From positions 1,426,001 through 1,490,000 of the forward strand of contig NZ_CP044972.1 in assembly GCF_010104355.1 (NCBI RefSeq): 64,000 nucleotides of DNA, in the 5' to 3' direction. The notes under the pieces are model-generated. The model had not been told where the DNA came from and did no database searches. It was given only the letters and a program-made list of their open reading frames with translations. Origin of the DNA: Hydrogenophaga sp. PBL-H3 (lineage in GTDB: Bacteria; Pseudomonadota; Gammaproteobacteria; Burkholderiales; Burkholderiaceae_C). The position numbers and the translations under genes were made by a program. Position 1 is the stretch's first letter. Each line of letters starts with the position of its first letter. This document shows, one piece after another, positions 33,016 through 42,653 of the stretch.

Positions 33016-33861
33016 ATGGCTTTTGTTGACCACACCGCCATCGCGGGCGTGTCGGCCGCGACAGGGCAGCCAGCGCTGCCGCCACTGGCGCGCACCATCT
33101 GGCCGCCACTGCGCCGTGTGCTGCTGGCGCTGGCCTTGCCGGCCGCGATCCTGCTGCTGTGGCAACTGACTGTTGCGCGGCAGTGGGTGTCGCCGCAGAT
33201 CCTGCCGGCGCCCGCCCTGGTGCTCGGCACCTTCCTGGAGCTCGCGCACAGTGGCGAGCTGGGCGCCGGTTTGCTGATCAGCCTTCAGCGCATCGCCTCG
33301 GGTTTGGCCATCGGTGGCGTGCTGGGTCTGGCGCTGGGCGTCTGGCTGGGTGTTTCGCAGCGCGCGTGCACGTACCTGGAGCCGACGCTGCGAGCCCTGT
33401 TCGCGGTGCCCACGCTGGGCTGGATACCCATCCTCATCCTGATCTTCGGCATCGAAGAGACGCTCAAGATCATCGTCATCTCCAAAGCCGTTCTGGTGCC
33501 GGTGGTGATGAGCACGTCGCGGGGTATTCGCAACATCCCGATGGCCTACATCGAGGCCGCGCGCGTGCTGCGGTTGCGGCGCTGGACCTACCTAACCCGG
33601 CTCACCTTGCCCGCGAGCCTGCCCATCGTCTTCAGCGGCTTTCGCCTGGGCTTGAGCCACGCTTTTATCGCCCTGATCGTGGTGGAAATGCTGGCGGCCA
33701 CCGAAGGCATCGGCTACATGATGGTGTGGGGCCGCACCCTGTTCCAGCTCGATATCGTTGTCGTCGGCATCGTGGTGGTGGGCGTGGTCGGCTACGCGCT
33801 GGACGTGGCCTTGCGCCGCCTGGAGCAATCCCTCAGCCGCTGGCTGCCCGACCATGGTTGA
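33016..33861 (+). CDS. ABC transporter permease (SsuC/TauC type), first
   Basis: 281 residues with about six transmembrane segments. The EAA loop reads YIEAARVLRLRRWTYLTRLTLPASLPIVFSGFRLGL, the coupling site for the ATPase. Starts 33 bp after the binding-protein gene and overlaps the second permease by 8 bp. The two permeases are not close copies and probably form a heterodimer. Confidence 0.93.
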   Translation: MAFVDHTAIAGVSAATGQPALPPLARTIWPPLRRVLLALALPAAILLLWQLTVARQWVSPQILPAPALVLGTFLELAHSGELGAGLLISLQRIASGLAIGGVLGLALGVWLGVSQRACTYLEPTLRALFAVPTLGWIPILILIFGIEETLKIIVISKAVLVPVVMSTSRGIRNIPMAYIEAARVLRLRRWTYLTRLTLPASLPIVFSGFRLGLSHAFIALIVVEMLAATEGIGYMMVWGRTLFQLDIVVVGIVVVGVVGYALDVALRRLEQSLSRWLPDHG

Positions 33862-34657
33862 CAGGACCGCCTTGATCTCCGCTCCGATCACTGCCCCGGC
33901 CGTCCTGTATCCGCGCATCGCTCCCGGCGCCTGGTTGCCGTTGGCGCTGTGCCTGGCCTGGGTGCTGCTGATTGACACGGGGCTTTTTGAACACCCGCTG
34001 ATGGTGCCGCTGCACCAGGTGCTGGGGGCCCCGTTTTTCGACGCACAGGGCCGCCAGCTGTGGGGCGCCACCGCCACCAGCCTGGTGCGCGTGGCGCTGG
34101 GATTTGCCGTGGGCGCCGGTCTGGGCGTTGTCCTGGGCTTGGCGGTGGGTCTGCACCGGCCCTCGCAGCTCGCCGTGGCACCCACGATTCACGCGCTGCG
34201 CCAGGTGGCGCTGTTTGCGTGGATTCCCCTGCTCACGGCCTGGTTCGGCAATGGCGATGTCGCCAAGGCCGTCTTCATCGCCCTCTCGTCGTTCTTTCCG
34301 GTCTACCTCAACACCGAACAGGGCGTGCGCGCCATCCCGCCCACGTACCGCGAAGTGGCCGCCATCGCGCGGCTGCGGCCATGGCAACGCCTGCGCCGCC
34401 TGGTGCTGCCAGCCGCCTTGCCGTCGATCCTGATCGGGATCGAGATCGGCCTGCTGACCGCCTGGATCGGTACCGTGGGCGCCGAATACGCCATCGGCAC
34501 CGGGCGCGGCATCGGCTCCTACCTGGCCACGGCGCGCGACGTGTTCCGCATGGATCTCGTGCTCGTCGGCGTGCTGGTGCTGGCTCTGGTGGGCTACCTG
34601 TTCAGCCGCCTCGCACACACCCTGATTCACCGCCTGATTCCCTGGAGACCCCGCTGA
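33854..34657 (+). CDS. ABC transporter permease (SsuC/TauC type), second
   Basis: 267 residues from the ATG at 33854, which overlaps the first permease. About six membrane segments; the EAA loop region is REVAAIARLRPWQRLRRLVLPAALPSILIGIEIGL. Two permeases for one ATPase is less usual for sulfonate importers, which are normally homodimeric. The stop shares one base with the ATPase ATG. Confidence 0.92.
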   Translation: MVDRTALISAPITAPAVLYPRIAPGAWLPLALCLAWVLLIDTGLFEHPLMVPLHQVLGAPFFDAQGRQLWGATATSLVRVALGFAVGAGLGVVLGLAVGLHRPSQLAVAPTIHALRQVALFAWIPLLTAWFGNGDVAKAVFIALSSFFPVYLNTEQGVRAIPPTYREVAAIARLRPWQRLRRLVLPAALPSILIGIEIGLLTAWIGTVGAEYAIGTGRGIGSYLATARDVFRMDLVLVGVLVLALVGYLFSRLAHTLIHRLIPWRPR

Positions 34658-35427
34658 TGAGCACCGCCACACTGAATGCCGCTCCGGCGTCGCTGAGCCT
34701 GCGCAACGTGGGCAAGACGTACCCCATTGACGGAGCGGACATGCTGGTGTTGCAACGCATCGGGCTGGAGCTCGGGCGTGGCGAATTCCTCAGCATCGTG
34801 GGCGCTTCAGGCTGCGGAAAATCCACCTTGCTGCGCCTGATCGCGGGACTGGACGACCGCTTTGATGGCGACATCCTGATCGAGGGCCGACCCATTGCCG
34901 GGCCGGGTGTGGAGCGCAGCATGGTGTTCCAGGACCACCGCCTGTTTCCCTGGTTGACCGTGACCGACAACATCGGCCTGGGGCTCGACAGCCTCGACCT
35001 GGGTCGCCACGAGCGGGTCGAGCGCATCCGGGAGCAGCTCGATCTGGTGGGTTTGACCGGCTTCGCGCAGGCTTATCCCCACCAGCTGTCTGGTGGCATG
35101 GCCCAGCGTGCCGCGATTGCCCGCGCATTGGTGTCGCGGCCTGAAATCCTGCTGATGGATGAACCGTTTGGCGCACTCGATTCGCTGACGCGCACCTACC
35201 TGCAGGAAGAGCTGCTGCGCATCTGGAGCGAGCGCCAGGTCACGGCCATCGTGGTCACGCACGATGTGGAGGAGGCGGTGTTCCTGGGTGACCGGGTGGT
35301 GGTCATGGAGCCCCGGCCAGGGCGCGTGCAAAGCGTGGTGGAGGTGGACCTGCCGCGACCACGCAACCGCACGGGCGCGGGCTTCAACGAGATCAAGCAG
35401 CAGGTGCTGCGGCAGCTGCGGCGCTGA
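34657..35427 (+). CDS. ABC transporter ATP-binding protein (SsuB/TauB type)
   Basis: 256 residues. Walker A GASGCGKST, Q-loop FQDHRLFPW, signature LSGGMAQR, Walker B ILLMDEPF, D-loop GALD and switch His in VVTHDVEEAV. Family of nitrate/sulfonate/taurine importers. Last gene of the flavoprotein-ferredoxin-importer operon, ending 7 bp from the convergent purM stop. Confidence 0.95.
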   Translation: MSTATLNAAPASLSLRNVGKTYPIDGADMLVLQRIGLELGRGEFLSIVGASGCGKSTLLRLIAGLDDRFDGDILIEGRPIAGPGVERSMVFQDHRLFPWLTVTDNIGLGLDSLDLGRHERVERIREQLDLVGLTGFAQAYPHQLSGGMAQRAAIARALVSRPEILLMDEPFGALDSLTRTYLQEELLRIWSERQVTAIVVTHDVEEAVFLGDRVVVMEPRPGRVQSVVEVDLPRPRNRTGAGFNEIKQQVLRQLRR

Positions 35428-35434
35428 GCGCTGC

Positions 35435-36472
35435 TCAGGAGACGACCACCGCCTCGCCTTCGCCTCGGGCGGCGATGCGACCGATCTCGAACACCGTTTC
35501 GCCCAGGTCACGCAACGTGGCGGCGCAGGCAGCGGCCTGGTCGGCGGCGATCACCACGACCATGCCGATGCCGTTGTTGAACGTACGGTTCATCTCGATG
35601 TCGTCGATGCCGGCGGTCTTCTGCAGCCAGGCGAACAGCTCGGTCTGCGGCCAGCTGCCCTTGACCAGGTGCGCCGCCGTGCCCTCGGGCAACACGCGCG
35701 GGATGTTTTCCAGCAGACCACCGCCGGTGATGTGGGCCAGCGCCTTGATGGGATGAGCAGCCAGCGCGGCCAGCACGTTCTTCACGTAGAGCCGGGTCGG
35801 CTTCATGATGGCGTCGCGGAAAGGCAGGCCGTCCAGCGTGGCGGGCAGATCGGCGCCTGCGCGCTCGATGCACTTGCGCACCAGCGAGAAGCCGTTGGAG
35901 TGCACGCCGTGCGAGGCCAGGCCCAGCACCACGTCGCCGGGCTTGACGCTCTGGCCGGTGAGGATCTTGGATTTTTCAACCGCGCCCACGCAGAAGCCGG
36001 CCAGGTCGTATTCACCCGCCGGGTACATGCCGGGCATTTCGGCGGTTTCACCGCCGATCAGCGCGCAGCCGCTGAGCTCGCAGCCCTTCGCAATGCCGCC
36101 GACCACGGCCGCGGCGGTGTCCACGTCGAGCTTGCCGCAGGCGAAGTAGTCCAGGAAAAACAGCGGCTCGGCGCCTTGCACCAACACGTCGTTCACGCTC
36201 ATGCCCACGAGGTCGATGCCCACGGTGTCGTGCATGTTCCATTCAAAAGCCAGCTTGAGCTTGGTGCCCACGCCGTCGGTGCCGCTCACCAGCACGGGTT
36301 CCTTGTAGCGTTTGGGCACCTCGAACAGCGCGCCAAAGCCGCCGATGCCGGCCAGCACGCCTTCGCGCATGGTCTTTTTGGCCAACGGCTTGATGCGCTC
36401 GACCAGCGCGTCGCCAGCAATGATGTCAACGCCGGCGTCTTTGTACGAAAGGGGGGTAGTGGAAGAGGTCAT
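35435..36472 (-). CDS. purM: Phosphoribosylformylglycinamidine cyclo-ligase (AIR synthetase)
   Basis: 345 residues from the ATG at 36472. Converts FGAM to aminoimidazole ribonucleotide in purine synthesis. Motifs: [10 protein letters not shown] at the start, the ATP-binding [24 protein letters not shown], and [15 protein letters not shown]. Length as expected. Divergent from the AI-2E-family permease over 160 bp of G-rich sequence. Confidence 0.97.
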   Translation of the reverse strand: MTSSTTPLSYKDAGVDIIAGDALVERIKPLAKKTMREGVLAGIGGFGALFEVPKRYKEPVLVSGTDGVGTKLKLAFEWNMHDTVGIDLVGMSVNDVLVQGAEPLFFLDYFACGKLDVDTAAAVVGGIAKGCELSGCALIGGETAEMPGMYPAGEYDLAGFCVGAVEKSKILTGQSVKPGDVVLGLASHGVHSNGFSLVRKCIERAGADLPATLDGLPFRDAIMKPTRLYVKNVLAALAAHPIKALAHITGGGLLENIPRVLPEGTAAHLVKGSWPQTELFAWLQKTAGIDDIEMNRTFNNGIGMVVVIAADQAAACAATLRDLGETVFEIGRIAARGEGEAVVVS

Positions 36473-36575
36473 GAGAATGCTGGCCCGGTGGTAGTGGGGA
36501 GGGGTGGGCGGCGCGGTCGTTGGAGCGGGACGCTGGGCGGGTGGGGGGCTTTCGGGTACCCTGAGAGTGGCCCGA

Positions 36576-36581
36576 TAGAAT
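36576..36581 (+). promoter_or_regulatory. -10 box candidate for the AI-2E permease-hda operon
   Basis: TAGAAT preceded by GA (GATAGAAT context), about 55 bp before the ATG. No convincing -35 was found at 16-18 bp, so only the -10 is proposed. Confidence 0.3.
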
Positions 36582-36634
36582 TTGCCCCAGATTTTAAGGG
36601 GTCGCCCTCGCGGCCTCATCGACCCTCGCGCTCC

Positions 36635-37732
36635 ATGCCACTGACCCCCAACCAGATCCGCGCCTTGATCTGGGCCCTGATCGCTGTGGTGAGTGCTCTG
36701 CTGCTCTCCCTGCTGGCACCGGTGCTCATGCCTTTCCTGCTGGCCGCCGTGCTGGCGTACGCGCTGCACCCGCTGGTGGAGCGGCTGCACGCCCGGCGCG
36801 TGCCGCGCTGGCTCGGCGCGGGTCTGGCCATCGCGCTGCTCATGCTGGTGCTGATCGCCGTCATGTTGCTCATCGTGCCGGTGATCACCAAGCAGGTGCC
36901 GCTGCTGCGCGAGCAGGTGCCAGTGCTGCTGGACCGCCTGAACGACGCGCTGCTGCCGCTGGCCACCCGCTTCGGTGTCAACCTGCAGGTGGACGTGACG
37001 CAGGTGCGCGAATGGCTGCGCACCCTGATCACCGGCAACGAGAGCGAGCTGATCAACGGTCTGCTGTCGTCACTGCGCATCGGCGGCAGTGCGCTGGCCG
37101 CCGTGATCGGCAACCTGTTCCTCATGCCCATCGTGGCCTACTACCTGCTGCTGGACTGGACGAACCTGGTCACGCGCGCCAAGGGCCTGATCCCACCCCG
37201 CTGGCGCGAGAGCGTGCAAGGCTTTCTGAACGAAACCGACGAGGTGCTGGGCCAGTACCTGCGCGGCCAATTGCTGGTCATGGCCGTGCTCGCGGTGCTC
37301 TACACCGTGGCCCTGGCGCTGGTCGGGCTGGATCTCGCGCTGCCGATCGGCGTGTTCACCGGGCTGGCGGTGTTCGTGCCCTACCTGGGTTTTGGCCTGG
37401 GCCTGGTGATGGCGCTGTTTGCCGCGCTGCTGCAGTTTCAGACCGTGCTCGGGGTGGCCCTGGTGGGGGGCGTCTATCTGGTGGGTCAATTGATCGAGAG
37501 CCTGTACCTCACGCCGCGCCTGCTGGGTGAGCGCATCGGCCTGCACCCGATTGCGGTCATCTTCGCCTTGCTGGCGTTTGGGCACCTGTTTGGCTTCGTG
37601 GGTGTACTGATCGCCTTGCCGGCGAGCGCGGTGCTGCTGGTGGCCATGCGGCGCGCCAAGCGCGGCTATCTGGCCAGCCAGATGTACCTGGGCGAAGCGC
37701 CCCGCGTGCACACCACCGGAGCCGACGAATGA
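36635..37732 (+). CDS. AI-2E family transporter (YdiK/PerM-like permease)
   Basis: 365 residues with about eight hydrophobic segments; the typical [20 protein letters not shown] near the N-terminus, [10 protein letters not shown] in the middle, and [27 protein letters not shown] toward the end place it in the AI-2E/PerM family. Substrate in this lineage is uncertain, since family members include non-AI-2 exporters. Overlaps hda by 4 bp (ATGA). The placement beside purM and hda is common in Burkholderiales. Confidence 0.92.
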   Translation: MPLTPNQIRALIWALIAVVSALLLSLLAPVLMPFLLAAVLAYALHPLVERLHARRVPRWLGAGLAIALLMLVLIAVMLLIVPVITKQVPLLREQVPVLLDRLNDALLPLATRFGVNLQVDVTQVREWLRTLITGNESELINGLLSSLRIGGSALAAVIGNLFLMPIVAYYLLLDWTNLVTRAKGLIPPRWRESVQGFLNETDEVLGQYLRGQLLVMAVLAVLYTVALALVGLDLALPIGVFTGLAVFVPYLGFGLGLVMALFAALLQFQTVLGVALVGGVYLVGQLIESLYLTPRLLGERIGLHPIAVIFALLAFGHLFGFVGVLIALPASAVLLVAMRRAKRGYLASQMYLGEAPRVHTTGADE

Positions 37733-38430
37733 GCACCGGCCCCATGAAGCAGATGGCGCTGGACATTGGTCTTGCGCCCGTGCCCACCCTGGCGAACTTC
37801 GTGCCCGCCGGCAACGAAGCCGCGCTGGAACACCTCAAGCTCTGGACCCACAACCCGCTGCGCTCGCCCGTGCCCACGTTTGTGTGGGGCGAGAGCGGCA
37901 GCGGCAAGACGCACCTGTTGCGCGCGGTGCGCGAGAGCCTGCGCGAGCACGGCAGCCGCGTGGGCTGGATCGATGTGGACACACTGGACCCACCCGAATT
38001 CGACGAGCACTGGGACGCGGTGTTGCTCGACGACTGCCATCTCTACACCGCCACGCAGCAGGCGGCGGCGTTCAACTGGTTCGTGAATGCGCAGAACCCC
38101 GCGCACGGCCCGGCGCGCTGGGTGCTGGCCGCGGCCAATTGTCCGCCGGCCGACCTGCGCCTGCGCGAAGACCTGCGCACCCGCCTGGGCTGGGGCCATG
38201 TGTTCCAGCTGCACGCGCTGGGTGAAACCGAACGCCGTGGCGTGCTGCGTCGTGCTGCCGATGACCGGGGTGTTTTCCTCAGCGACGAGGTGATGGACTT
38301 CATGCTGCGGCGCTTCTCGCGCGATCTCTCCAGCCTCATGATGCTGCTGGACCAGCTTGACGCCTACGCCCTGCGCACCCAGCGCGCCATCACCATCCCC
38401 CTGATCAAATCCATGCTGGAAGACGAATGA
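37729..38430 (+). CDS. hda: DnaA regulatory inactivator Hda
   Basis: 233 residues. AAA+ relative of DnaA that, with the DNA-loaded sliding clamp, stimulates hydrolysis of DnaA-bound ATP. Seen: N-terminal clamp-binding-like QMALDI, Walker A GESGSGKT (K60), a Walker-B-like VLLDDCH, and a C-terminal helical lid (FMLRRFSRDLSSLMMLLDQLD, as in DnaA-domain III). Length normal. Both ends overlap neighbours by 4 bp. Confidence 0.94.
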   Translation: MSTGPMKQMALDIGLAPVPTLANFVPAGNEAALEHLKLWTHNPLRSPVPTFVWGESGSGKTHLLRAVRESLREHGSRVGWIDVDTLDPPEFDEHWDAVLLDDCHLYTATQQAAAFNWFVNAQNPAHGPARWVLAAANCPPADLRLREDLRTRLGWGHVFQLHALGETERRGVLRRAADDRGVFLSDEVMDFMLRRFSRDLSSLMMLLDQLDAYALRTQRAITIPLIKSMLEDE

Positions 38431-39095
38431 GACTGGCCCTTTTTGACCTCGACAACACCCTGATCCCGTTCGATTCGGATTACGCATGGGGCGAGTTCAC
38501 CGTGGCTCTGGGCTGGCGCGATGGCGACAGCTTCTCCAAGGCCAACGACGGCTTCTATGCCGACTACAAGGCCGGCACGCTGGACATCCACCGCTATGTG
38601 CGTTTTGCCATCGAAGCGGTGCGCGAACACGGGCTGAAGACGGCGCGCCAGGCGCACGAACGCTTCATGGCAGAGGTGGTGCAGCCCGCGCTGAAAGACG
38701 CTGCGCTGTCACTCGTGCGCGCCCACCAGGCCGCGGGCGACACGGTCGTGATCGTCACCGCCACCAACGAATTCGTGACGCGCCCGATCGCCAAGGCCTT
38801 TGGGGTGGACGAGCTGATCGCCATCGATCTGGCCACCGATGAGCGCGGCGAGCCCACCGGAGAGATCCGGGGTACGCCGTCGTTTCGCGAGGGCAAGGTC
38901 GCCCGTGTGGAACAATGGCTGGCCGCGCGTGGCCTGTCATGGGCCGGCGTGCAGCACAGCACCTTCTACAGCGACTCCATGAACGACATGCCGCTGCTGG
39001 AAAGAGTGCACGAGCCCGTGGCCACCAACCCGGACGCCCGGCTCCAAGCCATTGCCCTGGAACGGGGCTGGCGCATATTGAACCTATTCGAATGA
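38427..39095 (+). CDS. HAD-IB family phosphatase (SerB/HisN-like)
   Basis: 222 residues. Catalytic motif I DLDNTL (nucleophile Asp near residue 7), motif II TATN, the conserved lysine in GK(V)ARVEQWL, and motif IV SDSMNDMPLL. The helical cap follows motif I. HAD-IB enzymes of this neighbourhood (hda-HAD-pcnB) are annotated as phosphoserine- or histidinol-phosphatase-like; the substrate here is not certain. Starts in the hda stop, ends in the pcnB start. Confidence 0.92.
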   Translation: MRLALFDLDNTLIPFDSDYAWGEFTVALGWRDGDSFSKANDGFYADYKAGTLDIHRYVRFAIEAVREHGLKTARQAHERFMAEVVQPALKDAALSLVRAHQAAGDTVVIVTATNEFVTRPIAKAFGVDELIAIDLATDERGEPTGEIRGTPSFREGKVARVEQWLAARGLSWAGVQHSTFYSDSMNDMPLLERVHEPVATNPDARLQAIALERGWRILNLFE

Positions 39096-40756
39096 TCAAG
39101 AAATTCATTGACAGGCTGCTCGGCAAATCGCCGGCGGCTCCCGCACGCCGCGCCAATCCGTTCGGCAAGCGCGAAGACGTGCCGGTGTCCGTGCACGGCA
39201 TCGACCCCAAGCTGGTGGACCAGCGCGCACTCGACGTGGTGCACACCCTCAAGCAGGCCGGTTTTGACGCCTTCATCGTGGGTGGCGCGGTGCGCGACCT
39301 GTTGCTGGGCCTGCGACCGAAAGACTTCGACGTGGCCACCAGCGCCACGCCCGAGCAGGTCAAGGGCCTGTTCCGCCGCGCTTTCATCATCGGGCGGCGC
39401 TTTCGCATCGTGCACGTGATCTACGGCCGGGGCCGCGAACACGAAATGATCGAGGTCTCGACCTTCCGCGCCTACCTGGACAGCGCCGACGCCGAGCAGG
39501 TGGCGGGCAACGAGCGCACCAGCAAGGGCGAACTCGCCGGCATGAAGCACGCGGTGGACGCCAGCGGGCGCGTGCTGCGCGACAACGTGTGGGGCCCCAT
39601 CGAGCAGGACGCCGCACGCCGCGACTTCAGCATCAACGCCATGTACTACGACCCCGAGTCGCAGACCGTGGTCGACTTCCACCACGGCATCCGCGACGCG
39701 AAGAAGAAGACGCTGCGCATGATCGGCGACGCCGCCACGCGTTACCGCGAAGACCCGGTGCGCATCATCCGCGCCGTGCGTTTTGCGGCCAAGCTCAGCG
39801 GCCTGGGCTTCACGTTTGACGCCAAAACGCTGGAGCCGCTGGCGTCCTCGCGCAAGTTGTTGCTCGACGTGCCACAAAGCCGCCTGTTCGACGAGATGCT
39901 CAAGCTGCTGCAGACCGGCCACGCGCTGGCCAGCGTGGCGCAGCTCAAGGCCGTGGGCCTGGACACCGGCATCTACCCGCTGCTCGACGTGGTGGTGCAG
40001 CGCGCCGACGACGATTTCGTGAAGCTTGCCTTGCAGGACACCGACCGCCGCGTGGGCGAAGGCAAACCGGTGGCACCGAGCTTTTTGTTGGCCTGTGTGT
40101 TGTGGGCCGACGTGCGCAAGGGCTGGAGCCAGCGCCTGAACGCGCGCCAGGGCCAGCGCCCGCCACCACCGTTTGCGGCGTTGCAGGACGCGGTGGACGA
40201 AGCGTTTGAAGCGCGCATCGGCGACGTGTCGGGCCGCGGCAAGCTGGGTGCGGACATGCGCGAAATCTGGATGATGCAGCCCCGCTTCGACAAGCGCGTG
40301 GGCACCTCGCCTTTCAGCCTGGTGGACCAGGCGCGCTTTCGCGCCGGCTTCGATTTCCTGCGCCTGCGCGCGCAGGTCGGCGAGGTGGAAGAAGAGCTGG
40401 CGCACTGGTGGGAAACCTTCAGCATGGCCAGCGACGACATGCGCGAGGACATGGTGGACGCGCAGCGGCGCGAAAACCTCGCCAAGCCCGGGGCTGGCAA
40501 GGCGCGCCGCGTGAAGCGCAGTGATGACGACCATCCGGCCAACGCTGGTCCGTCGACCGAGGCGCTCGCACCCGATCCGCGTTTTCGCGCGGCCGATGGC
40601 GGCGCTGACGAACGTGATGACGAAGACGCTGGCGAGTCGGACGACGGCGCTGAGTCTGCAGTTCCCAACGACGGTTCGGCTCCAGCCAAAAAACGCCGCC
40701 GTCGCCGCCGCAAGCCGGGCGGTGCCGCCAGCGGTGGCGAACCGGGGCCGGTGTAA
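39092..40756 (+). CDS. pcnB: Poly(A) polymerase I
   Basis: 554 residues. Adds 3' poly(A) tails to RNA, aiding decay. Nucleotidyltransferase motif GGAVRDLLLGLRPKDFDVATSA (GG-x6-8-DxD pattern), then RRDFSINAMYYDPESQTVVD and YREDPVRIIRAVRFAAKL, as in PcnB. The C-terminal ~90 residues are unusual: an acidic, disordered run (about 490-535) then KKRRRRRRKPGG, a basic tail probably used to hold RNA. ATG overlaps the HAD gene stop. Confidence 0.96.
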   Translation: MIKKFIDRLLGKSPAAPARRANPFGKREDVPVSVHGIDPKLVDQRALDVVHTLKQAGFDAFIVGGAVRDLLLGLRPKDFDVATSATPEQVKGLFRRAFIIGRRFRIVHVIYGRGREHEMIEVSTFRAYLDSADAEQVAGNERTSKGELAGMKHAVDASGRVLRDNVWGPIEQDAARRDFSINAMYYDPESQTVVDFHHGIRDAKKKTLRMIGDAATRYREDPVRIIRAVRFAAKLSGLGFTFDAKTLEPLASSRKLLLDVPQSRLFDEMLKLLQTGHALASVAQLKAVGLDTGIYPLLDVVVQRADDDFVKLALQDTDRRVGEGKPVAPSFLLACVLWADVRKGWSQRLNARQGQRPPPPFAALQDAVDEAFEARIGDVSGRGKLGADMREIWMMQPRFDKRVGTSPFSLVDQARFRAGFDFLRLRAQVGEVEEELAHWWETFSMASDDMREDMVDAQRRENLAKPGAGKARRVKRSDDDHPANAGPSTEALAPDPRFRAADGGADERDDEDAGESDDGAESAVPNDGSAPAKKRRRRRRKPGGAASGGEPGPV

Positions 40757-40767
40757 TTTCGCCGACC

Positions 40768-41235
40768 GTGGCACGCGCTGACGTCACGGCCTTTGTCGCG
40801 CTGGGTGCCAATCTCGGCGATGCCGAGCAGGCCCTGCGCGGTGCCTTGAAAGCGTTGGACGAGACGCCCGGCATTCGCGTGTTGCGGGCATCCAGCCTGT
40901 ACCGCACAGCACCCGTGCAATCCACTGGGCCCGACTACGTCAACGCCGTGGCCGAGGTCTCGACCACCCTCAATGCAATGGCCTTGCTCGACGCCCTGCA
41001 AGCTATCGAGCAACGGGCTGGCCGCGAACGCCCCTACCGCAATGCGCCGCGCACGCTGGACATGGACCTGCTGCTGTTTGGGGGCGCGCGCATCGAGTCA
41101 CCCCGTTTGACGGTGCCGCACTCGCGCATGGGGCAGCGCGCGTTTGTGCTGGTACCGCTGGCCGAGATTGCGCCAGCGCTGGTCAGCACCGGGCAGCTGG
41201 CCGCCGTGGCCGACCAAGCGATCGAAACCCTTTAA
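40768..41235 (+). CDS. folK: 2-amino-4-hydroxy-6-hydroxymethyldihydropteridine pyrophosphokinase
   Basis: 155 residues from a GTG start 11 bp after pcnB. Makes the pyrophosphate ester for dihydropteroate synthesis (folate pathway). Motifs: [32 protein letters not shown], and [15 protein letters not shown] (active-site aspartates), then [16 protein letters not shown]. Its TAA overlaps the convergent pdxH stop (41232-41235). Confidence 0.97.
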   Translation: MARADVTAFVALGANLGDAEQALRGALKALDETPGIRVLRASSLYRTAPVQSTGPDYVNAVAEVSTTLNAMALLDALQAIEQRAGRERPYRNAPRTLDMDLLLFGGARIESPRLTVPHSRMGQRAFVLVPLAEIAPALVSTGQLAAVADQAIETL

Positions 41236-41867
41236 GGCGCCAGGCGCTCGCGCAGCCATCCGCCATCGGCCTGCGCGGTGTAACGCAGCCGATCATGCAG
41301 GCGGCTCTTGCGGCCTTGCCAGAACTCCCAGCGCTCGGGCTTGAGGCGGTAGCCGCCCCAGTGCGGGGGGCGCGGCGGCTGCAGCAGGAACTGCGCGCCG
41401 TACTTCGCTGCGTTGGTCACCAGCACCGTGCGGCCTTCGATCACCTGGCTTTGTGGGCTGGCCCAGGCGCCGATGCGGCTGTCGAGCGGGCGGCTGTGGA
41501 AGTACTCGTCGCTCTCGGCGTCGCTGACCTTCTCCACCACGCCTTCGATGCGCACCACTCGCTCCAGCTCGACCCAGTGGAACTGCAGCGCGGCAAACGG
41601 GTTGCCGGCGAGCTCCTGGCCCTTGCGGCTGGCGTAGTTGGTGTACCAGACGATGCCCCGCTCATCGAAGCCCTTGATCAGCACCACGCGGGTGCTGGGC
41701 CGCAGGTCGGAGCCGACCGTGGCCACCGTCATGGCGTTGGGTTCTGGCACCTTGCTGGTGATGGCTTGCTGCAGCCATCTGGCGAACTGTTGAAGTGGGT
41801 CGGCGTTGGAAGCCGACTCACTGAGTTCAGCCTTCTCGTAGCTCTTGCGCAGGTCGGCGATGTTCAT
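41232..41867 (-). CDS. pdxH: Pyridoxamine 5'-phosphate oxidase
   Basis: 211 residues. FMN enzyme that makes pyridoxal 5'-phosphate. Seen: [70 protein letters not shown] and the C-terminal [14 protein letters not shown]...RLAP. Length typical. No Shine-Dalgarno is visible, and a TATACT box ends six bases before the ATG, so the mRNA may be leaderless. Confidence 0.97.
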   Translation of the reverse strand: MNIADLRKSYEKAELSESASNADPLQQFARWLQQAITSKVPEPNAMTVATVGSDLRPSTRVVLIKGFDERGIVWYTNYASRKGQELAGNPFAALQFHWVELERVVRIEGVVEKVSDAESDEYFHSRPLDSRIGAWASPQSQVIEGRTVLVTNAAKYGAQFLLQPPRPPHWGGYRLKPERWEFWQGRKSRLHDRLRYTAQADGGWLRERLAP

Positions 41868-41873
41868 AGTTTC

Positions 41874-41879
41874 AGTATA
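41874..41879 (-). promoter_or_regulatory. pdxH: -10 box placed for leaderless pdxH mRNA
   Basis: TATACT on the minus strand, followed by GAAACT and the ATG. Transcription would begin at or next to the start codon. A TTGACC upstream is about 30 bp away, too far for its -35. Confidence 0.4.
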
Positions 41880-41921
41880 GGAGCGTACCCCTGGCCCGGG
41901 CTTGCGGCAGGTCAATGTGCG

Positions 41922-42551
41922 TCATTCGACGAGCTGCAGCAGCTTGCCCAGCGCGCGGTCGTGGATGCCGTGGTGCAGCAGGCCGTGGAAGGTCTGGCGT
42001 GCGTAGTCCAGCGTGGTGCCGTAGCGCCCGCGGGAGCGGCTGAAGATGTCGCGGTAGCGCTCCTCGCTCAGCGTGCCGGTGTGGCTGGGGCTGCGCCGTG
42101 AGAGCGTGAAGGCCAGCGCGTGCACCGGGCCCCGCTCGGTCTGGCAGACCAGCCATTTGGGGTCGTAAACCGGGTTGGGCATTTCGCGCGCCCACAGCAG
42201 CGGCATCAGGGCTTCCACGTCGTTGTGCGGCACGCGCAGCGCCAGACCCGTGCAGCTGCCACCGGGCATCAGCGCAAACACGAGACCGGGGCACTCGAAG
42301 GTGCCGCGGTTGACGCGGCTCCACATTTCCAGGCAGCGGTGGTGCCCGTGAACGCGCGCCAGCCGCTGCTCGGCGGCGGCGAACTCAGGCCGCCACACCA
42401 GCGATGCATAGGCGAACACCCAGAGGTCGGGGCGAGGCCCCTGGGAGCGCCACTGCGCCAGCGTGTCGGCCATCATTTGCGCGCCGTTGCGCTGGGCCGG
42501 GTCCCAGGTGGTGGGGCGCACTGTGCGGGGTGGTTTGGGAGAGGGTGCCAT
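41922..42551 (-). CDS. ChaC-like gamma-glutamylcyclotransferase
   Basis: 209 residues. The N-terminal VFAYASLVWRPEF is the YGSLxW-type substrate loop of gamma-glutamylcyclotransferases (Tyr replaces Gly context, Ala at the third place). EMWSRVNRGTFECPGLVFAL and CTGLALRVP follow the family, as does the VYDPKWL region. It would split gamma-glutamyl dipeptides or glutathione to 5-oxoproline. Divergent from the OmpA-like gene, 54 bp upstream of pdxH on the same strand. Confidence 0.88.
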   Translation of the reverse strand: MAPSPKPPRTVRPTTWDPAQRNGAQMMADTLAQWRSQGPRPDLWVFAYASLVWRPEFAAAEQRLARVHGHHRCLEMWSRVNRGTFECPGLVFALMPGGSCTGLALRVPHNDVEALMPLLWAREMPNPVYDPKWLVCQTERGPVHALAFTLSRRSPSHTGTLSEERYRDIFSRSRGRYGTTLDYARQTFHGLLHHGIHDRALGKLLQLVE

Positions 42552-42552
42552 T

Positions 42553-42558
42553 TACAAT
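42553..42558 (+). promoter_or_regulatory. -10 box candidate for the OmpA-like gene
   Basis: TACAAT directly beside the divergent ChaC start; a matching -35 is weak. The leader would be about 90 nt. Confidence 0.3.
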
Positions 42559-42653
42559 CCTGCAGCGCCCAAAGGGCCGAGCCGCTGTGACAGGTTGGCG
42601 CGCCGCGCCCGGGAGGTCGATGAACAGTCAACCATTTTCACGGAGTGTTTCCC

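Noticed and set aside
41880..41915. TTGACC as the -35 of pdxH
   Set aside because: It is about 30 bp from TATACT; a sigma-70 promoter needs about 17.
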